From Microbacterium sp. SSM24 (GTDB lineage: Bacteria; Actinomycetota; Actinomycetes; Actinomycetales; Microbacteriaceae), in assembly GCF_025989145.1 (NCBI RefSeq), contig NZ_JAPDNQ010000001.1, forward strand, positions 620,001-684,000: 64,000 nt of DNA, in the 5' to 3' direction. Numbering within the stretch: the first letter of the stretch is position 1; the number at the start of each line of letters is the position of its first letter. Shown here piece by piece: positions 21,407 to 30,422 of this stretch. Below the pieces are notes generated by a model, which did no database searches, was not told the origin of the DNA, and saw only the letters and a list, made by a program, of their open reading frames with translations. The position numbers and the translations under genes are program-made.

Positions 21407-23029
21407 TCAGCCGGCCACGCGGACGCCGTGGTCGGCGTGCAGACCGCCGCCACCGCCCGCCCATGTGCCTTCAGGACCCGCCGGCGTCGGCAGCTTCAGC
21501 CCGCCGGGCACCTTGGCACCCTTCACGCCGTTGACCGACTCCGTCGAGTAGCTGTAGACGAGCACCGCCAGCGCGATGGCGTCGCCGTTGACCTCGAGGG
21601 CCTTCGTGCTGAGGTTCGCCAGGTCGTCGCACGCCTGGTGGTAGCACGGGTCGAGCCACTCGCCCGCCGTGCCGCCCCAGATCGCCGCCTGCTCGGGCGT
21701 CTTCTCCTCCTCGGCGCCGGTGAACAGTCCGCCCGACGGGATGCCGTTCAGGATGAACGCCTCGTAGTCGCTGCGACCACTGAACTCGGCGTCGTCGTAG
21801 GGCTGGCCGACCTTGGTGAAGTAGCTCTCGAAGAGGTCCTCGATCTGCACCGATCCCTCGGGCACGACCACCGGCGCCGGGAACGTCGACTCGTCGCCGT
21901 CGTACACCATGAAGATGTAGTTCGGCGAGGCGATCATGTCGAAGTTCAGGTAGAGCGCGATGCGGTCCTTCTCGCGCTGGCTCAGTCCGTCGACATAGGC
22001 CGCCGACCCGACGAGGCCGACCTCCTCGGCGCCCCACCATGCGAGGCGCACGGTGTTCTGCGGCTTGACCTTCGACATGTTCTGCGCCAGTTCGAGAAGC
22101 GCCGCCGATCCGGAGCCGTTGTCGTTGATTCCGGGGCCCTCCGGCACGGAGTCGAGGTGGGCGCCCGCCATCACGACGTTGTTCCGGTTGCGGCCGGGCA
22201 GCTCGGCGATGACGTTCTTCTGCGGGTGGTTCTCGACGAACATCGAGACCGTCGCGGTCGAGCCGGGCAGTGCCAGGTCGACGCCGCCGTCGAACGAGGT
22301 GTTGACGACCGGGATGTCGAGCGCCGTCGGGTTCGCCCCGATGAGCGTGACGTTCGTGATCACGCCCGAGCGCTCCGGCGTGTTGCCCTGGTTCATGATG
22401 ACCACGGCTTCGGCGCCGGCGTTCTGGGCGTTGCGCGCCTTGACGCCGAACTCGCAGACGCCTCGCTGGATGAGCGCGATGTCGGCGGAGCCCGAGAAGT
22501 CGAGTCCGGCGAAGTCGGCGGCTTCGCAGCCGCTGCTGCTGGTGGCGGGGTCGGCGATCGCAAGGTCCACCGGGATCACCGCACCGGTGACCTCGCCCTC
22601 GGCCGATCCTTCGGAGAAGAAGCCGGCCGGCTGCGCCTCGTTCAGAGGTGTGAGCTGCTGAATCGTGGGAATGGGGACGAGATAGTCGAACTCGTCGATC
22701 GAGACCTTCCAGCCCGCCTTCTTGAGCGTGTGGACGACGTAGTCGACGCTCTTCGCGTATCCGGGGGTGTCCGCTGCCCGGTTGCCTCCGTTGCGGTCCG
22801 CGATCTTCTGGAGCGCCTGGAGGTGCTGCATCGTGCCCTTCGCACTGACGCACTCCAGCAGCTTCGAGACGGTGTTGTTCGTCCTCTTCTCGCACGAGAC
22901 GCCACCGTGTCCTCCTCCACCTCCCGTCGCGTTCGCCGCCGCCACGGGGGCGAGCGACAGGGCCAGCGCCGTGACGGCGGCGGCGATGAGCGCGACGGGC
23001 CGTCGCGCGCTGTTGCGGGATCGATTCAT
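21407..23029 (-). CDS. Secreted M28-family zinc aminopeptidase with PA domain
   Basis: A 540-residue exported peptidase. Signal peptide 1-34 (RRPVALIAAAVTALALSLA, cleavage near ANA). A protease-associated domain sits inside the N-terminal half (ADIALIQRGVCEFGVKARNA). The M28 catalytic domain shows the two-zinc set: His in AGAHLDSV, bridging Asp in NDNGSG, catalytic Glu pair WGAEEVG, Asp in LNFDM, His in CYHQACDD. It resembles Streptomyces aminopeptidase S-type enzymes that free N-terminal hydrophobic residues; the true substrate is unknown. Monocistronic, with its own terminator. Confidence 0.92.
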   Translation of the reverse strand: MNRSRNSARRPVALIAAAVTALALSLAPVAAANATGGGGGHGGVSCEKRTNNTVSKLLECVSAKGTMQHLQALQKIADRNGGNRAADTPGYAKSVDYVVHTLKKAGWKVSIDEFDYLVPIPTIQQLTPLNEAQPAGFFSEGSAEGEVTGAVIPVDLAIADPATSSSGCEAADFAGLDFSGSADIALIQRGVCEFGVKARNAQNAGAEAVVIMNQGNTPERSGVITNVTLIGANPTALDIPVVNTSFDGGVDLALPGSTATVSMFVENHPQKNVIAELPGRNRNNVVMAGAHLDSVPEGPGINDNGSGSAALLELAQNMSKVKPQNTVRLAWWGAEEVGLVGSAAYVDGLSQREKDRIALYLNFDMIASPNYIFMVYDGDESTFPAPVVVPEGSVQIEDLFESYFTKVGQPYDDAEFSGRSDYEAFILNGIPSGGLFTGAEEEKTPEQAAIWGGTAGEWLDPCYHQACDDLANLSTKALEVNGDAIALAVLVYSYSTESVNGVKGAKVPGGLKLPTPAGPEGTWAGGGGGLHADHGVRVAG

Positions 23030-23239
23030 GCTCTCTCCTTCACAAGGGCGTTCGGAGTCGAACGCCGTGCACGCAGACGTGCCCCCAGAACGTCGGCGTG
23101 CAGGGGTGGATGCCGGATCAGCACCTGGCGCCGAGGCTAGACGCGCGTTTCCGCCCGGGAAAGGGGTCCCCGGCAGTTCTCATCGGGCGCTCATCATCGA
23201 CGCTGCGAAATGCGCAGACGGGAGGCATCCGCGGTTCGA

Positions 23240-23245
23240 TACTGT
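23240..23245 (+). promoter_or_regulatory. -10 box for leaderless ppx/gppA mRNA
   Basis: TACTGT six bases before the GTG at 23252, with no ribosome-binding site. Apart from this, the 222-base gap 23030-23251 shows nothing recognisable. Confidence 0.55.
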
Positions 23246-23251
23246 CGAGCC

Positions 23252-24199
23252 GTGCGCCTGGGAGTCCTCGACATCGGTTCGAACACCGTCCACCTGCTGA
23301 TGGCCGACGTCAGGCCGGGCGGTCGGCCTCTCGCCGCGACCAGTCAGCGCACGGTGCTCCGGCTCATGCGCTACCTCGGACCAGATGGCGAGATCAGCGC
23401 GGCGGGTGTGAAGGCGCTCGTCGACGCGGTATCCGAGGCACGCGGGGTCGCGGCATCCGAGAACGTCGACGAACTGCTCGCCACCGCGACGTCCGCGGTT
23501 CGCGAGGCCGCGAACGGACCCGAGGTCATCGCGCTCATCGAGGAGGCGCTCGGCCAGCCGCTCCAGGTGCTCGGCGGTGAGACCGAGGCGCGGTACACCT
23601 TCCTCGCGGTGCGCCGCTGGTTCGGATGGGCCGCGGGGCAGGTGCTGCTGTTCGACATCGGGGGCGGCTCTCTCGAGATCGCGGCCGGAGCGGACGAACT
23701 GCCCGAGGCCGCGGCATCCGTCCCTCTCGGTGCGGGGCGGATGACGGTGCAGTTCCTCCCCGACGATCCGCCCGGCGACGACGCGGTCGAGCGGCTGCGC
23801 GCGCATGCCCGCGCGACGCTCGCGCCCGTCGCAGCCGACTTCGGCGCACTCGCGCGTCCCGACCACGTGGTCGGCTCGTCGAAGGCGATCCGGTCTCTGG
23901 CCAAGCTCGTCGGCTACCCGGTGCCGGGCTGGTCGGGCATCGAGCGGATGCTGCTCCCCCGCGCGTCGCTCGGCTCGTGGATCCCGCGCCTGGCGCGGAT
24001 ACCGGCCAGCGCACGACAGGAGCTGCCCGGCATCACCCCGGACCGCACGTTCCAGATCGTCGCGGGCGCGGTCGTGCTGCACGAGGCCATGCGCGCACTC
24101 GACGTCGACGAGCTCGAGGTGTCGCCGTGGGCACTGCGCGAGGGCGTGCTCCTGCGCTACATCGAGTCGCTCTCGTGGAACAGCTCGACGCCCGCCTGA
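23252..24199 (+). CDS. Ppx/GppA phosphatase family protein
   Basis: A 315-residue exopolyphosphatase/guanosine pentaphosphate phosphatase domain of the short actinobacterial type. ASKHA motifs LDIGSNTVHLL at the start and LLFDIGGGSLEI near 137-148, plus the conserved acidic VDELEVSPWALREG at the end. It may hydrolyse polyphosphate or pppGpp; sequence alone does not decide. GTG 23252 is supported by the leaderless promoter and by the family start RLGVLDIGSNT. It ends four bases from the convergent glmM. Confidence 0.9.
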   Translation: MRLGVLDIGSNTVHLLMADVRPGGRPLAATSQRTVLRLMRYLGPDGEISAAGVKALVDAVSEARGVAASENVDELLATATSAVREAANGPEVIALIEEALGQPLQVLGGETEARYTFLAVRRWFGWAAGQVLLFDIGGGSLEIAAGADELPEAAASVPLGAGRMTVQFLPDDPPGDDAVERLRAHARATLAPVAADFGALARPDHVVGSSKAIRSLAKLVGYPVPGWSGIERMLLPRASLGSWIPRLARIPASARQELPGITPDRTFQIVAGAVVLHEAMRALDVDELEVSPWALREGVLLRYIESLSWNSSTPA

Positions 24200-24203
24200 C
24201 CCG

Positions 24204-25562
24204 CTACAGGGCGAGGCGCTCGCGCACGACCTCGGCGAGAGCCTCGGCGTGACGCCGGGCGTCCTCGGCGGACGCCGCCTCGACCATGACGCGCACGAGC
24301 GCCTCGGTTCCGGACGGACGCAGCAGCACGCGGCCGGAGTCGCCGAGCTCGGCGACCGAAGCGGCGACGGCATCCGACACGCCCTCGTCGGAGTTCGCGC
24401 GCGAGCGGTCGACGTCCTTCACGTTGATGAGCACCTGGGGATATACGGTCATGATCGACGCGAGCTCGGCGAGCGTCTTGCCCTGGCGGGCCATCTCGCC
24501 CACGATGTGCAGGCCTGTGAGGAGTCCGTCTCCGGTGGTGGCGAAGTCGCTCATGATGACGTGGCCGGACTGCTCGCCGCCGAGGGAGAACCCGCCCTCG
24601 TTCATGCGCTCGAGCACGTAGCGGTCGCCGACGGCGGTCTGCTCGACGCGGATGCCGTTCTCAGCCATCGCCCGGTGGAGTCCGAGGTTGCTCATGACGG
24701 TGGCGACCAGCGTGTCGTTCGCGAGGCGTCCGCGGTCCTTCATCGCCACCGCGAGGATGGCCATGATCTTGTCGCCGTCGACGATCGCGCCGTCGGCATC
24801 GACCGCCAGGCAGCGGTCGGCATCGCCGTCGTGCGCGATCCCCACGTCGGCGCCGTGGGCGAGGACGGCCTCGGCGAGCTTGTCGAGATGCGTCGAGCCG
24901 ACGCCGTCGTTGATGTTGAGGCCGTCGGGATCCGCCCCGATGACGGTGACCCGGGCGCCCGCGTCGCGGAACGTCTCCGGTGAGACTCCGGATGCCGCGC
25001 CGTTCGCACAGTCGAGGACGACGTGGAGGCCGTCGAGGCGGTGAGGAAGCGAACCCAGCAGGTGGACGACGTAGCGGTCCTCCGCGTCGGCGAACCGACG
25101 GATGCGTCCGACCTCGGCACCGGTGGGCTGCAGCTTGGGACCGGTCATCGCGTGCTCGATGCGCTCCTCGACGACGTCGGGGAGCTTCACTCCGCCGCGC
25201 GCGAAGATCTTGATGCCGTTGTCAGGCGCCGGGTTGTGCGAAGCCGAGACCATCACGCCGAAGTCGGCGTCCATGTCGGCGATGAGGAACGCGGCCGCGG
25301 GAGTCGGCAGCACGCCGGCGTCGAGCACATCGACGCCCGACGAGGCGAGCCCCGCCTCGACCGCGGCGGACAGGAACTCACCCGAGATGCGCGGGTCGCG
25401 CGCGACGACCGCGGTCAGTCGCTTGCCGGCGGCGCGACGCGCCTCGGCGGAACGGCCCTGGCCCAGGACGACAGCCGTCGCCTGGGCCAGGGACAATGCG
25501 AGATCGGCGGTGAGGGGGCCGTTGGCCAGCCCCCTCACCCCATCCGTGCCAAAGATCGGCAT
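24204..25562 (-). CDS. glmM: Phosphoglucosamine mutase
   Basis: Converts glucosamine-6-phosphate to the 1-phosphate on the way to UDP-GlcNAc. 452 residues; start [11 protein letters not shown], phosphoserine Ser108 in VSASHNP, metal loop DGDADR, sugar loop GGEQSGH and phosphate loop [15 protein letters not shown] 25562 lies 16 bases after the rpsI stop, and rplM-rpsI-glmM is a common actinobacterial order. A strong hairpin overlaps codons 9-18. Confidence 0.96.
   Translation of the reverse strand: MPIFGTDGVRGLANGPLTADLALSLAQATAVVLGQGRSAEARRAAGKRLTAVVARDPRISGEFLSAAVEAGLASSGVDVLDAGVLPTPAAAFLIADMDADFGVMVSASHNPAPDNGIKIFARGGVKLPDVVEERIEHAMTGPKLQPTGAEVGRIRRFADAEDRYVVHLLGSLPHRLDGLHVVLDCANGAASGVSPETFRDAGARVTVIGADPDGLNINDGVGSTHLDKLAEAVLAHGADVGIAHDGDADRCLAVDADGAIVDGDKIMAILAVAMKDRGRLANDTLVATVMSNLGLHRAMAENGIRVEQTAVGDRYVLERMNEGGFSLGGEQSGHVIMSDFATTGDGLLTGLHIVGEMARQGKTLAELASIMTVYPQVLINVKDVDRSRANSDEGVSDAVAASVAELGDSGRVLLRPSGTEALVRVMVEAASAEDARRHAEALAEVVRERLAL
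25510..25538 (-). terminator. Hairpin inside the 5' end of glmM, possible rplM-rpsI attenuator
   Basis: A 10-bp perfect stem GTGAGGGGGC and complement, with an inner GGCC pairing, lying 41-69 bases after the rpsI stop and inside the glmM coding sequence. It could end most ribosomal transcripts and leave low readthrough into glmM. Confidence 0.5.
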
Positions 25563-25578
25563 ACGGAGGGAGAGCCGA

Positions 25579-26052
25579 TCAGCGCTTCGAGTACTGCGGC
25601 GCCTTGCGGGCCTTCTTGAGACCGGCCTTCTTGCGCTCGATGACGCGGGCGTCGCGCGAGAGGAAGCCGGCCTTCTTGAGGGCCGGGCGGTTGTTCTCGA
25701 CGTCGATCTCGTTGAGCGCACGGGCGATGCCGAGGCGCAGCGCACCGGCCTGGCCGGAGGGGCCGCCGCCCTGGATGCGGACGATCACGTCGTACGCGCC
25801 CGTCAGACCGAGCACCGTGAAGGGGTCGGTGATGAGCTGCTGGTGGAGCTTGTTCGGGAAGTAGTCCTCGAACGAGCGGCCGTTGACGGTGATGGTGCCG
25901 GAGCCGGGGATCACGCGCACGCGGGCGATGGCCTGCTTGCGACGGCCGACCGCTGCGCCCGAGACCGAGAGCACGGGGCGCTCGGCCACGACGACGTTCT
26001 CGTCGGCCGGGGTCTCGGTCGAGTAGTTGGTGGATTCTTCGATGTTCGCCAC
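25579..26052 (-). CDS. rpsI: 30S ribosomal protein S9
   Basis: A 157-residue S9. The N-terminal 30 residues are an acidic/Thr-rich extension; the core runs from [15 protein letters not shown] to the decoding-site tail ending in [12 protein letters not shown] start at 26052 with AAGGA just upstream. Cotranscribed with rplM, 26 bases ahead of it. Confidence 0.97.
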   Translation of the reverse strand: MANIEESTNYSTETPADENVVVAERPVLSVSGAAVGRRKQAIARVRVIPGSGTITVNGRSFEDYFPNKLHQQLITDPFTVLGLTGAYDVIVRIQGGGPSGQAGALRLGIARALNEIDVENNRPALKKAGFLSRDARVIERKKAGLKKARKAPQYSKR

Positions 26053-26078
26053 GAGTATGTCCTTAGTCTGTACGGCGC

Positions 26079-26525
26079 TTACTGGGCGACCTGGTCGAGG
26101 GTGTACGTCTTGGGAAGCTGGGCACCGTGGGGGTGCTCGGCACCGCGGTAGACCTTCAGCTTGCGCAGCTGCGCCGCACCGAGGCTGTTCTTGGGGAGCA
26201 TGCCGCGGATGGCCTTCTCGACCGCGCGCTCCGGGTTCTTGGTGAGGAGCTCGTCGTACGTGACCGACGACAGACCGCCCGGGTAGCCCGAGTGGCGGTA
26301 CGCCTTCTTCTTCTGGAGCTTCTGACCCGTGAGGGCCACCTTCTCGGCGTTGACGATGATGACGAAGTCACCGGTGTCGATGTGGTTCGCGAAGGTCGGC
26401 TTGTGCTTGCCGCGAAGCAGGGCGGCGGCGTGCGAGGCGAGGCGGCCGAGGACGACGTCGGTTGCGTCGATGACCAGCCACTCGCGCTGGGTTTCGCCAG
26501 CCTTGGGGGTGTAAGTGCGCGTCAC
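26079..26525 (-). CDS. rplM: 50S ribosomal protein L13
   Basis: A 148-residue L13 with [29 protein letters not shown] and [13 protein letters not shown] start. First gene of rplM-rpsI, with a clear promoter about 140 bases upstream. Confidence 0.97.
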   Translation of the reverse strand: MTRTYTPKAGETQREWLVIDATDVVLGRLASHAAALLRGKHKPTFANHIDTGDFVIIVNAEKVALTGQKLQKKKAYRHSGYPGGLSSVTYDELLTKNPERAVEKAIRGMLPKNSLGAAQLRKLKVYRGAEHPHGAQLPKTYTLDQVAQ

Positions 26526-26666
26526 AATAGTGCTGCTTTCTTGATTCGAACGGAGAGGTTCGTGAATCCCGCTCCGGGGTGGTTCTGCGACCGAAGGCCG
26601 CCGAACACGCCAGTGGAGGGCTCACGTTCGTGGTGCCGGGTCAGCTGAGCCGCACACCAAAGAGGA

Positions 26667-26695
26667 AGTCTACGGCATCAGGAAGTCCCGGCCAA
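26667..26695 (-). promoter_or_regulatory. Promoter of rplM-rpsI
   Basis: Minus strand: -35 TTGGCC (26690-26695), 17-base spacer, -10 TAGACT (26667-26672), leaving a leader of about 135 bases. Confidence 0.6.
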
Positions 26696-26732
26696 ACCCG
26701 ACGCCGACGGCGACCGCGTCGGCAGTCCTCGC

Positions 26733-26738
26733 TATCCT
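26733..26738 (+). promoter_or_regulatory. -10 box for leaderless membrane-protein mRNA
   Basis: TATCCT seven bases before the ATG at 26746; no ribosome site. The gap 26526-26745 otherwise holds only the divergent rplM promoter. Confidence 0.55.
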
Positions 26739-26745
26739 CGTCGAC

Positions 26746-27612
26746 ATGCCGCCCGCCGCGCCGTCCACCTCGGTCCAGCGCACCTACCGCTATCTGCGCG
26801 TGGCCATCGCCGGCACCGTCGTGGTCATCTTCGTCTCGGTCGGGCTGGCCGCGGCATCCGTCGGCTGGCTCACCTCGGTGAGCGACTACTTCTACACCCC
26901 CGCGCGAAACGCATTCGTCGGCGCTCTCGTCGCCGCCGCGCTCGCCCTGGTCGCGCTCTCGGGCCGTGGCACCGAGCGCGCCCTGCTCGACGCCGCTGCG
27001 CTCTTCGCACCGCTCATCGCCCTCGTTCCCACGACACTCGCGCCGGGCAGCGTCCCCGGCGTCGTCGTGCCGTGCGCGAACCGATGCTTCCCGCCGGAGT
27101 TCGAAGCGGATGCCGCCAACGGCGTCGCGACGTATCTCGTCGTCGGCCTGCTCACAGTCCTCGTCGGCGTTCTGCTCGCCGCCCTCCGACAGGTCTCGCT
27201 CGGTGCCGTCGGATTCAGCCTGGTCAGCAGCACCGGGGTGCTCGTCGTCATCGGCGCGCTGTGGCTGTTCGCACGCGATTCCTTTCTCGCCCAGGGGCAC
27301 TTCGTCGCGACGATCGCCTTCTTCGGGCTGTTCGCGACCGTGGCGATCATCAACGCGTTCCCGCGGCGCGGCACCCCGCCCTCGCGCGTCTTCCGCGTGC
27401 TGTACGTCGCGATCGCGCTCGGGCTGGTGGCGGTGCTCGTCGTGTACGTGGCGCTGGTGCCCGAGGCGGACGCGGCAGGGCTTCCGGTCGTGCTGCTGGC
27501 CGAGGCTGCGGCGCTGACGCTGTTCTTCGCCTTCTGGATCGTGCAGGGCGTCGAGAAATGGAACGAGGCGGACCCGGGCATCCTGGAACCGCGGGATGCT
27601 TCCGGCACCTGA
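26746..27612 (+). CDS. Polytopic membrane protein of unknown function
   Basis: A 288-residue protein with about eight membrane segments. No family was recognised with confidence. The first loop SVSDYFYTPARNAFVGALVA resembles a motif seen in DUF998-like and other actinobacterial membrane proteins. An outside loop between helices 3 and 4 carries two cysteines (CANRCFPPEFE) that could form a disulfide. Leaderless promoter upstream; transcribed alone, convergent with the EEP gene. Confidence 0.7.
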   Translation: MPPAAPSTSVQRTYRYLRVAIAGTVVVIFVSVGLAAASVGWLTSVSDYFYTPARNAFVGALVAAALALVALSGRGTERALLDAAALFAPLIALVPTTLAPGSVPGVVVPCANRCFPPEFEADAANGVATYLVVGLLTVLVGVLLAALRQVSLGAVGFSLVSSTGVLVVIGALWLFARDSFLAQGHFVATIAFFGLFATVAIINAFPRRGTPPSRVFRVLYVAIALGLVAVLVVYVALVPEADAAGLPVVLLAEAAALTLFFAFWIVQGVEKWNEADPGILEPRDASGT

Positions 27613-27648
27613 GCCGCCGTCGGAGGCTCGCCGTCAGCCGGCGTGGCG

Positions 27649-28362
27649 TCAGGATGCCTCGGCGCGGGGCACCTGATCCGTGCGGCCCACCCCTGCCACG
27701 GGTCGCGCCGTGACGAGGATCGGGAGGTGGTCGCTGAGGCCCTGGGGCAGCGTGCGGACGCGGTCGATCTCGAACCCGACGGAGGTCGCGAAGTCGTAGT
27801 GCCCACGGAAGAAGCGGTAGCGGGTGTAGGTGCGCGAGTCGCTGAGGTTGAGCTCGTATCCCTGCTCGCGCACCTTCTGGCCGAGATGCTCCTTGAACAC
27901 GGGGTAGTTGTAGTCGCCGACCATCAGCGCCGGGATCCCCTCCCCGAGGCTCTGCAGTTCGTCGAGAGCGGTGCGGATCTGGTGACGGCGCAGCGAGTTC
28001 AGCGCGGTGAGCGGAGCAGCGTGGAAGGAGGCCACGATCAGCTCCCGTCCCTCATCGATGTCGTGCAGGCGCACGCCGAGAAGGCGCTCCTCGGCCGGCT
28101 TGAGCACGCGGTCGTGCAGCGACTTCTTCAGGGCGAGCGCCCGAACGTCCACGGCGCGATAGGTGTTCTCGCGGTAGTACACCGCGAGACCGAGGCGATT
28201 GCGCTGCGTCGCGTCCGCGAGCCGCAGGCCCTCGATCTCCTCGGGGAGGTCGCTCGTGTCCGCCTCCTGAAGACACAGCACGTCGGCGGCGTGGCCCGCG
28301 ACGAGTTGGGCGAGCTCGCCCGCCGCGCGATGCTTGCGCAGGTTGTACGAGATGACCTTCAT
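27649..28362 (-). CDS. Endonuclease/exonuclease/phosphatase (EEP) family protein
   Basis: A 237-residue metal-dependent phosphoesterase fold: VISYNLRKH, CLQEAD with the metal Glu, SFHAA, MVGDYNYP with catalytic Asp/Asn, and the closing SDHLPI. No secretion signal, so intracellular; DNA, lipid or other phosphodiester substrates are all possible. ATG 28362 is preferred over GTG 28371, because TAGGCT ends immediately before the GTG and lies nine bases before the ATG. Confidence 0.85.
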   Translation of the reverse strand: MKVISYNLRKHRAAGELAQLVAGHAADVLCLQEADTSDLPEEIEGLRLADATQRNRLGLAVYYRENTYRAVDVRALALKKSLHDRVLKPAEERLLGVRLHDIDEGRELIVASFHAAPLTALNSLRRHQIRTALDELQSLGEGIPALMVGDYNYPVFKEHLGQKVREQGYELNLSDSRTYTRYRFFRGHYDFATSVGFEIDRVRTLPQGLSDHLPILVTARPVAGVGRTDQVPRAEAS

Positions 28363-28601
28363 GACGAGCACAGCCTAGGCCCGCAATCTGACCAGCGGTT
28401 GGCCATCACGTGGATCCTCCGCGCACTCACAGAGTCCGGTTCACGCACTGAGCCAGTGCTGAGCGAATCCTCGCGTAGGACCCGACATCGGTACAGGGGC
28501 GCACGGTACCATCGGAGCACCTCGCCATCGCGCGCGGAACGTCGCACTGGGGTCGACGCCCGCCGCAGGTGAAAACGCAGCACGAGAGAGACGCCGGATC
28601 A

Positions 28602-29465
28602 ATGAGCACCCCAGTAGACGAGCTGAAGACAGCGGTCATCATCGAGGACGACGCCGAGATCCGCCACATCCTGTCTGAAGTGCTCGAGTCGGCCGGGTTC
28701 TCCACCGTCTCCGTGGGCAACGGCATCGACGGGGTCCGCGCTGTCCTGACCTACCAGCCGCTGCTCGCGACGGTCGACGTCAACATGCCCGGCATCGACG
28801 GATTCGAGGCCGCTCGCCGCATCCGCGCGGCGCAGTCCGACACGTACATCATCATGCTCACCGGACTCAACGACGAGGCCGACGTCGTGGCGGGCCTCGG
28901 CGCCGGCGCCGACGACTACCTGCTCAAGCCCTTCCGGCCGCGCGAGCTTCGGGCGCGGGTCGAAGCGCTCCTGCGTCGTACGTCCGCACCGTCACACGCC
29001 CACGCGGGCGCGTCGTTCCCCTCCCAGCGACCTGCGGTCGCCCCGGCGCCGGTCGCCGCCGCCGAGGACGCTCACGTCTCGCTGCCTGCGGCGGCATCCG
29101 CGACGGCCACGACCGATGACGCAACCGCCGCAGACGGCTGGATGGCGCATCGCGATCTGCTCCTTCACGCGGAGAACCGCCTGGTGACTCTCGGCGGGGA
29201 GGACCTCGATCTCACCCGCACCGAGTTCGACCTGCTCGCGACGCTCCTCGAGTCGAAGCGGCGCGTGCGCAGCAAGGCCGACCTCACGCTGGTGCTGCGC
29301 GGCGAGTCGTACGTCACGAGCTACTTCGTGGGCGACGCGGACAAGCGCGCGGTCGAGGCGCACATGACGAACCTCCGTCGCAAGCTCGGCGACAGCCCGA
29401 CGAACCCGGTGTACATCGAGACCGTGCGCGGCGTGGGGTACCGCCTGACATCGGAGCTGGCCTGA
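28602..29465 (+). CDS. OmpR/PhoB-family response regulator
   Basis: A 287-residue DNA-binding regulator. Receiver domain at 10-125 with acidic pocket EDD, phospho-acceptor Asp59 in TVDVNMPG, and switch Thr and Lys in TGLND and KPF. A long Ala/Pro/Thr linker follows (130-185), then a winged-helix effector domain ending in VRGVGYRLTSELA. ATG 28602 is preferred; a GTG 33 bases upstream is in frame. The likely kinase partner is the histidine kinase at 30423 on the same strand, with a divergent glycosyltransferase between them; this pairing is inference. Confidence 0.92.
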   Translation: MSTPVDELKTAVIIEDDAEIRHILSEVLESAGFSTVSVGNGIDGVRAVLTYQPLLATVDVNMPGIDGFEAARRIRAAQSDTYIIMLTGLNDEADVVAGLGAGADDYLLKPFRPRELRARVEALLRRTSAPSHAHAGASFPSQRPAVAPAPVAAAEDAHVSLPAAASATATTDDATAADGWMAHRDLLLHAENRLVTLGGEDLDLTRTEFDLLATLLESKRRVRSKADLTLVLRGESYVTSYFVGDADKRAVEAHMTNLRRKLGDSPTNPVYIETVRGVGYRLTSELA

Positions 29466-29536
29466 ACGCCACGATGATGAACGGATGCCCCACCGCGTCG
29501 GCGAGGCATCCCCGTCCTGAACGCGTCGAGTCCGCG

Positions 29537-30253
29537 TCAGACCTTGCGTCCGTGCGGGCGGCCGACGACCGAGATGCGCCGCCACCGCGACAGTGCGGCG
29601 ATCGAGAGCGCACCGGCGACCAGCGCGATGGACGTCACCCGCACGAAGCGGGCGAACGGGGTGATCCCCGTGCGACGGTCGGCGCCGATCTGCAGCGACA
29701 GCAGGGAGTCCTCGACGTCGGAGTCCTTGACCCACGGGGTGGATCGGTGGTTGCGCGCCATGATGTCGCGCAGAGCCTGCGTCGAGAAGATCGAGAATCG
29801 GCCGCCCGTGATCGAGCGGTCGATCGAGTAGATCGCCGAGATGCCGCCGATGCGGGTGTCCGAGACGGCTTCGAACTCGAGTCGCTCGACCGCCTTCGCT
29901 CCGGCGACCGCGTCGGCGTCGACACCCAGCAGGTAGTCGCACCCCTCCACCAGCATGTAGCCGTAGTTGAGCGCGTCGACCTTCTTCTGGGAGTTCCTGC
30001 CGATGTCGTGGACGAAGACCTCGGTGAACTGCTCGCCCAGCTCGGTGACGAGTTCGTGCCGACCGGCGTACTTCGAGGCGATCTCGACGGTGGCGTCGGA
30101 GGTGTTCCGCACGACGACGTGGATGACGTCGGGAACACGCGTCTGCGACAGCAGCGATTCGATCACCTCGGCGATCGACGACTGCTCGTTGGACGCCGGG
30201 ATCACACAGCCGATCGTCGAACGATGCAGCGGCGCAGCAGCCAGGTCGGTCAC
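29537..30253 (-). CDS. Family 2 glycosyltransferase, short form
   Basis: A 238-residue GT-A domain: IGCVIPASNEQSSIAEVIESLLSQ at the start, DXD-like GVDADAV near 115, and acceptor-side KDSDVEDSLLSL near 185. One C-terminal hydrophobic helix (SIALVAGALSIAALS) with Arg-rich end would anchor it to the membrane. GTG 30253 has AAAGGGA before it; longer in-frame extensions upstream are rejected. It is shorter than many GT2 enzymes but shows no visible frameshift. Encoded between a response regulator and a kinase; sugar and acceptor are unknown. Confidence 0.82.
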   Translation of the reverse strand: MTDLAAAPLHRSTIGCVIPASNEQSSIAEVIESLLSQTRVPDVIHVVVRNTSDATVEIASKYAGRHELVTELGEQFTEVFVHDIGRNSQKKVDALNYGYMLVEGCDYLLGVDADAVAGAKAVERLEFEAVSDTRIGGISAIYSIDRSITGGRFSIFSTQALRDIMARNHRSTPWVKDSDVEDSLLSLQIGADRRTGITPFARFVRVTSIALVAGALSIAALSRWRRISVVGRPHGRKV

Positions 30254-30422
30254 TGTCGTCCCTTTCGTTCGATGCGGCCAGCGGGAGGCGCCGTCCGGGT
30301 GCCTCTCACCAGCTTGAGCGAACCACCGCAACGGGATCGGCGCTCTCCCCTCGGCTTGCCTCAACGTTCCCGCAAGATTTCCGCAACGACGGCTCGCGCC
30401 GAGGTCCCGGGAAGGAGCGGTC

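Noticed and set aside
29466..29536. GGATGCC/GGCATCC pairing between the response regulator and GT2 genes as a terminator
   Set aside because: Seven-base arms with a 15-base loop made of the over-used genomic word; too weak to call.
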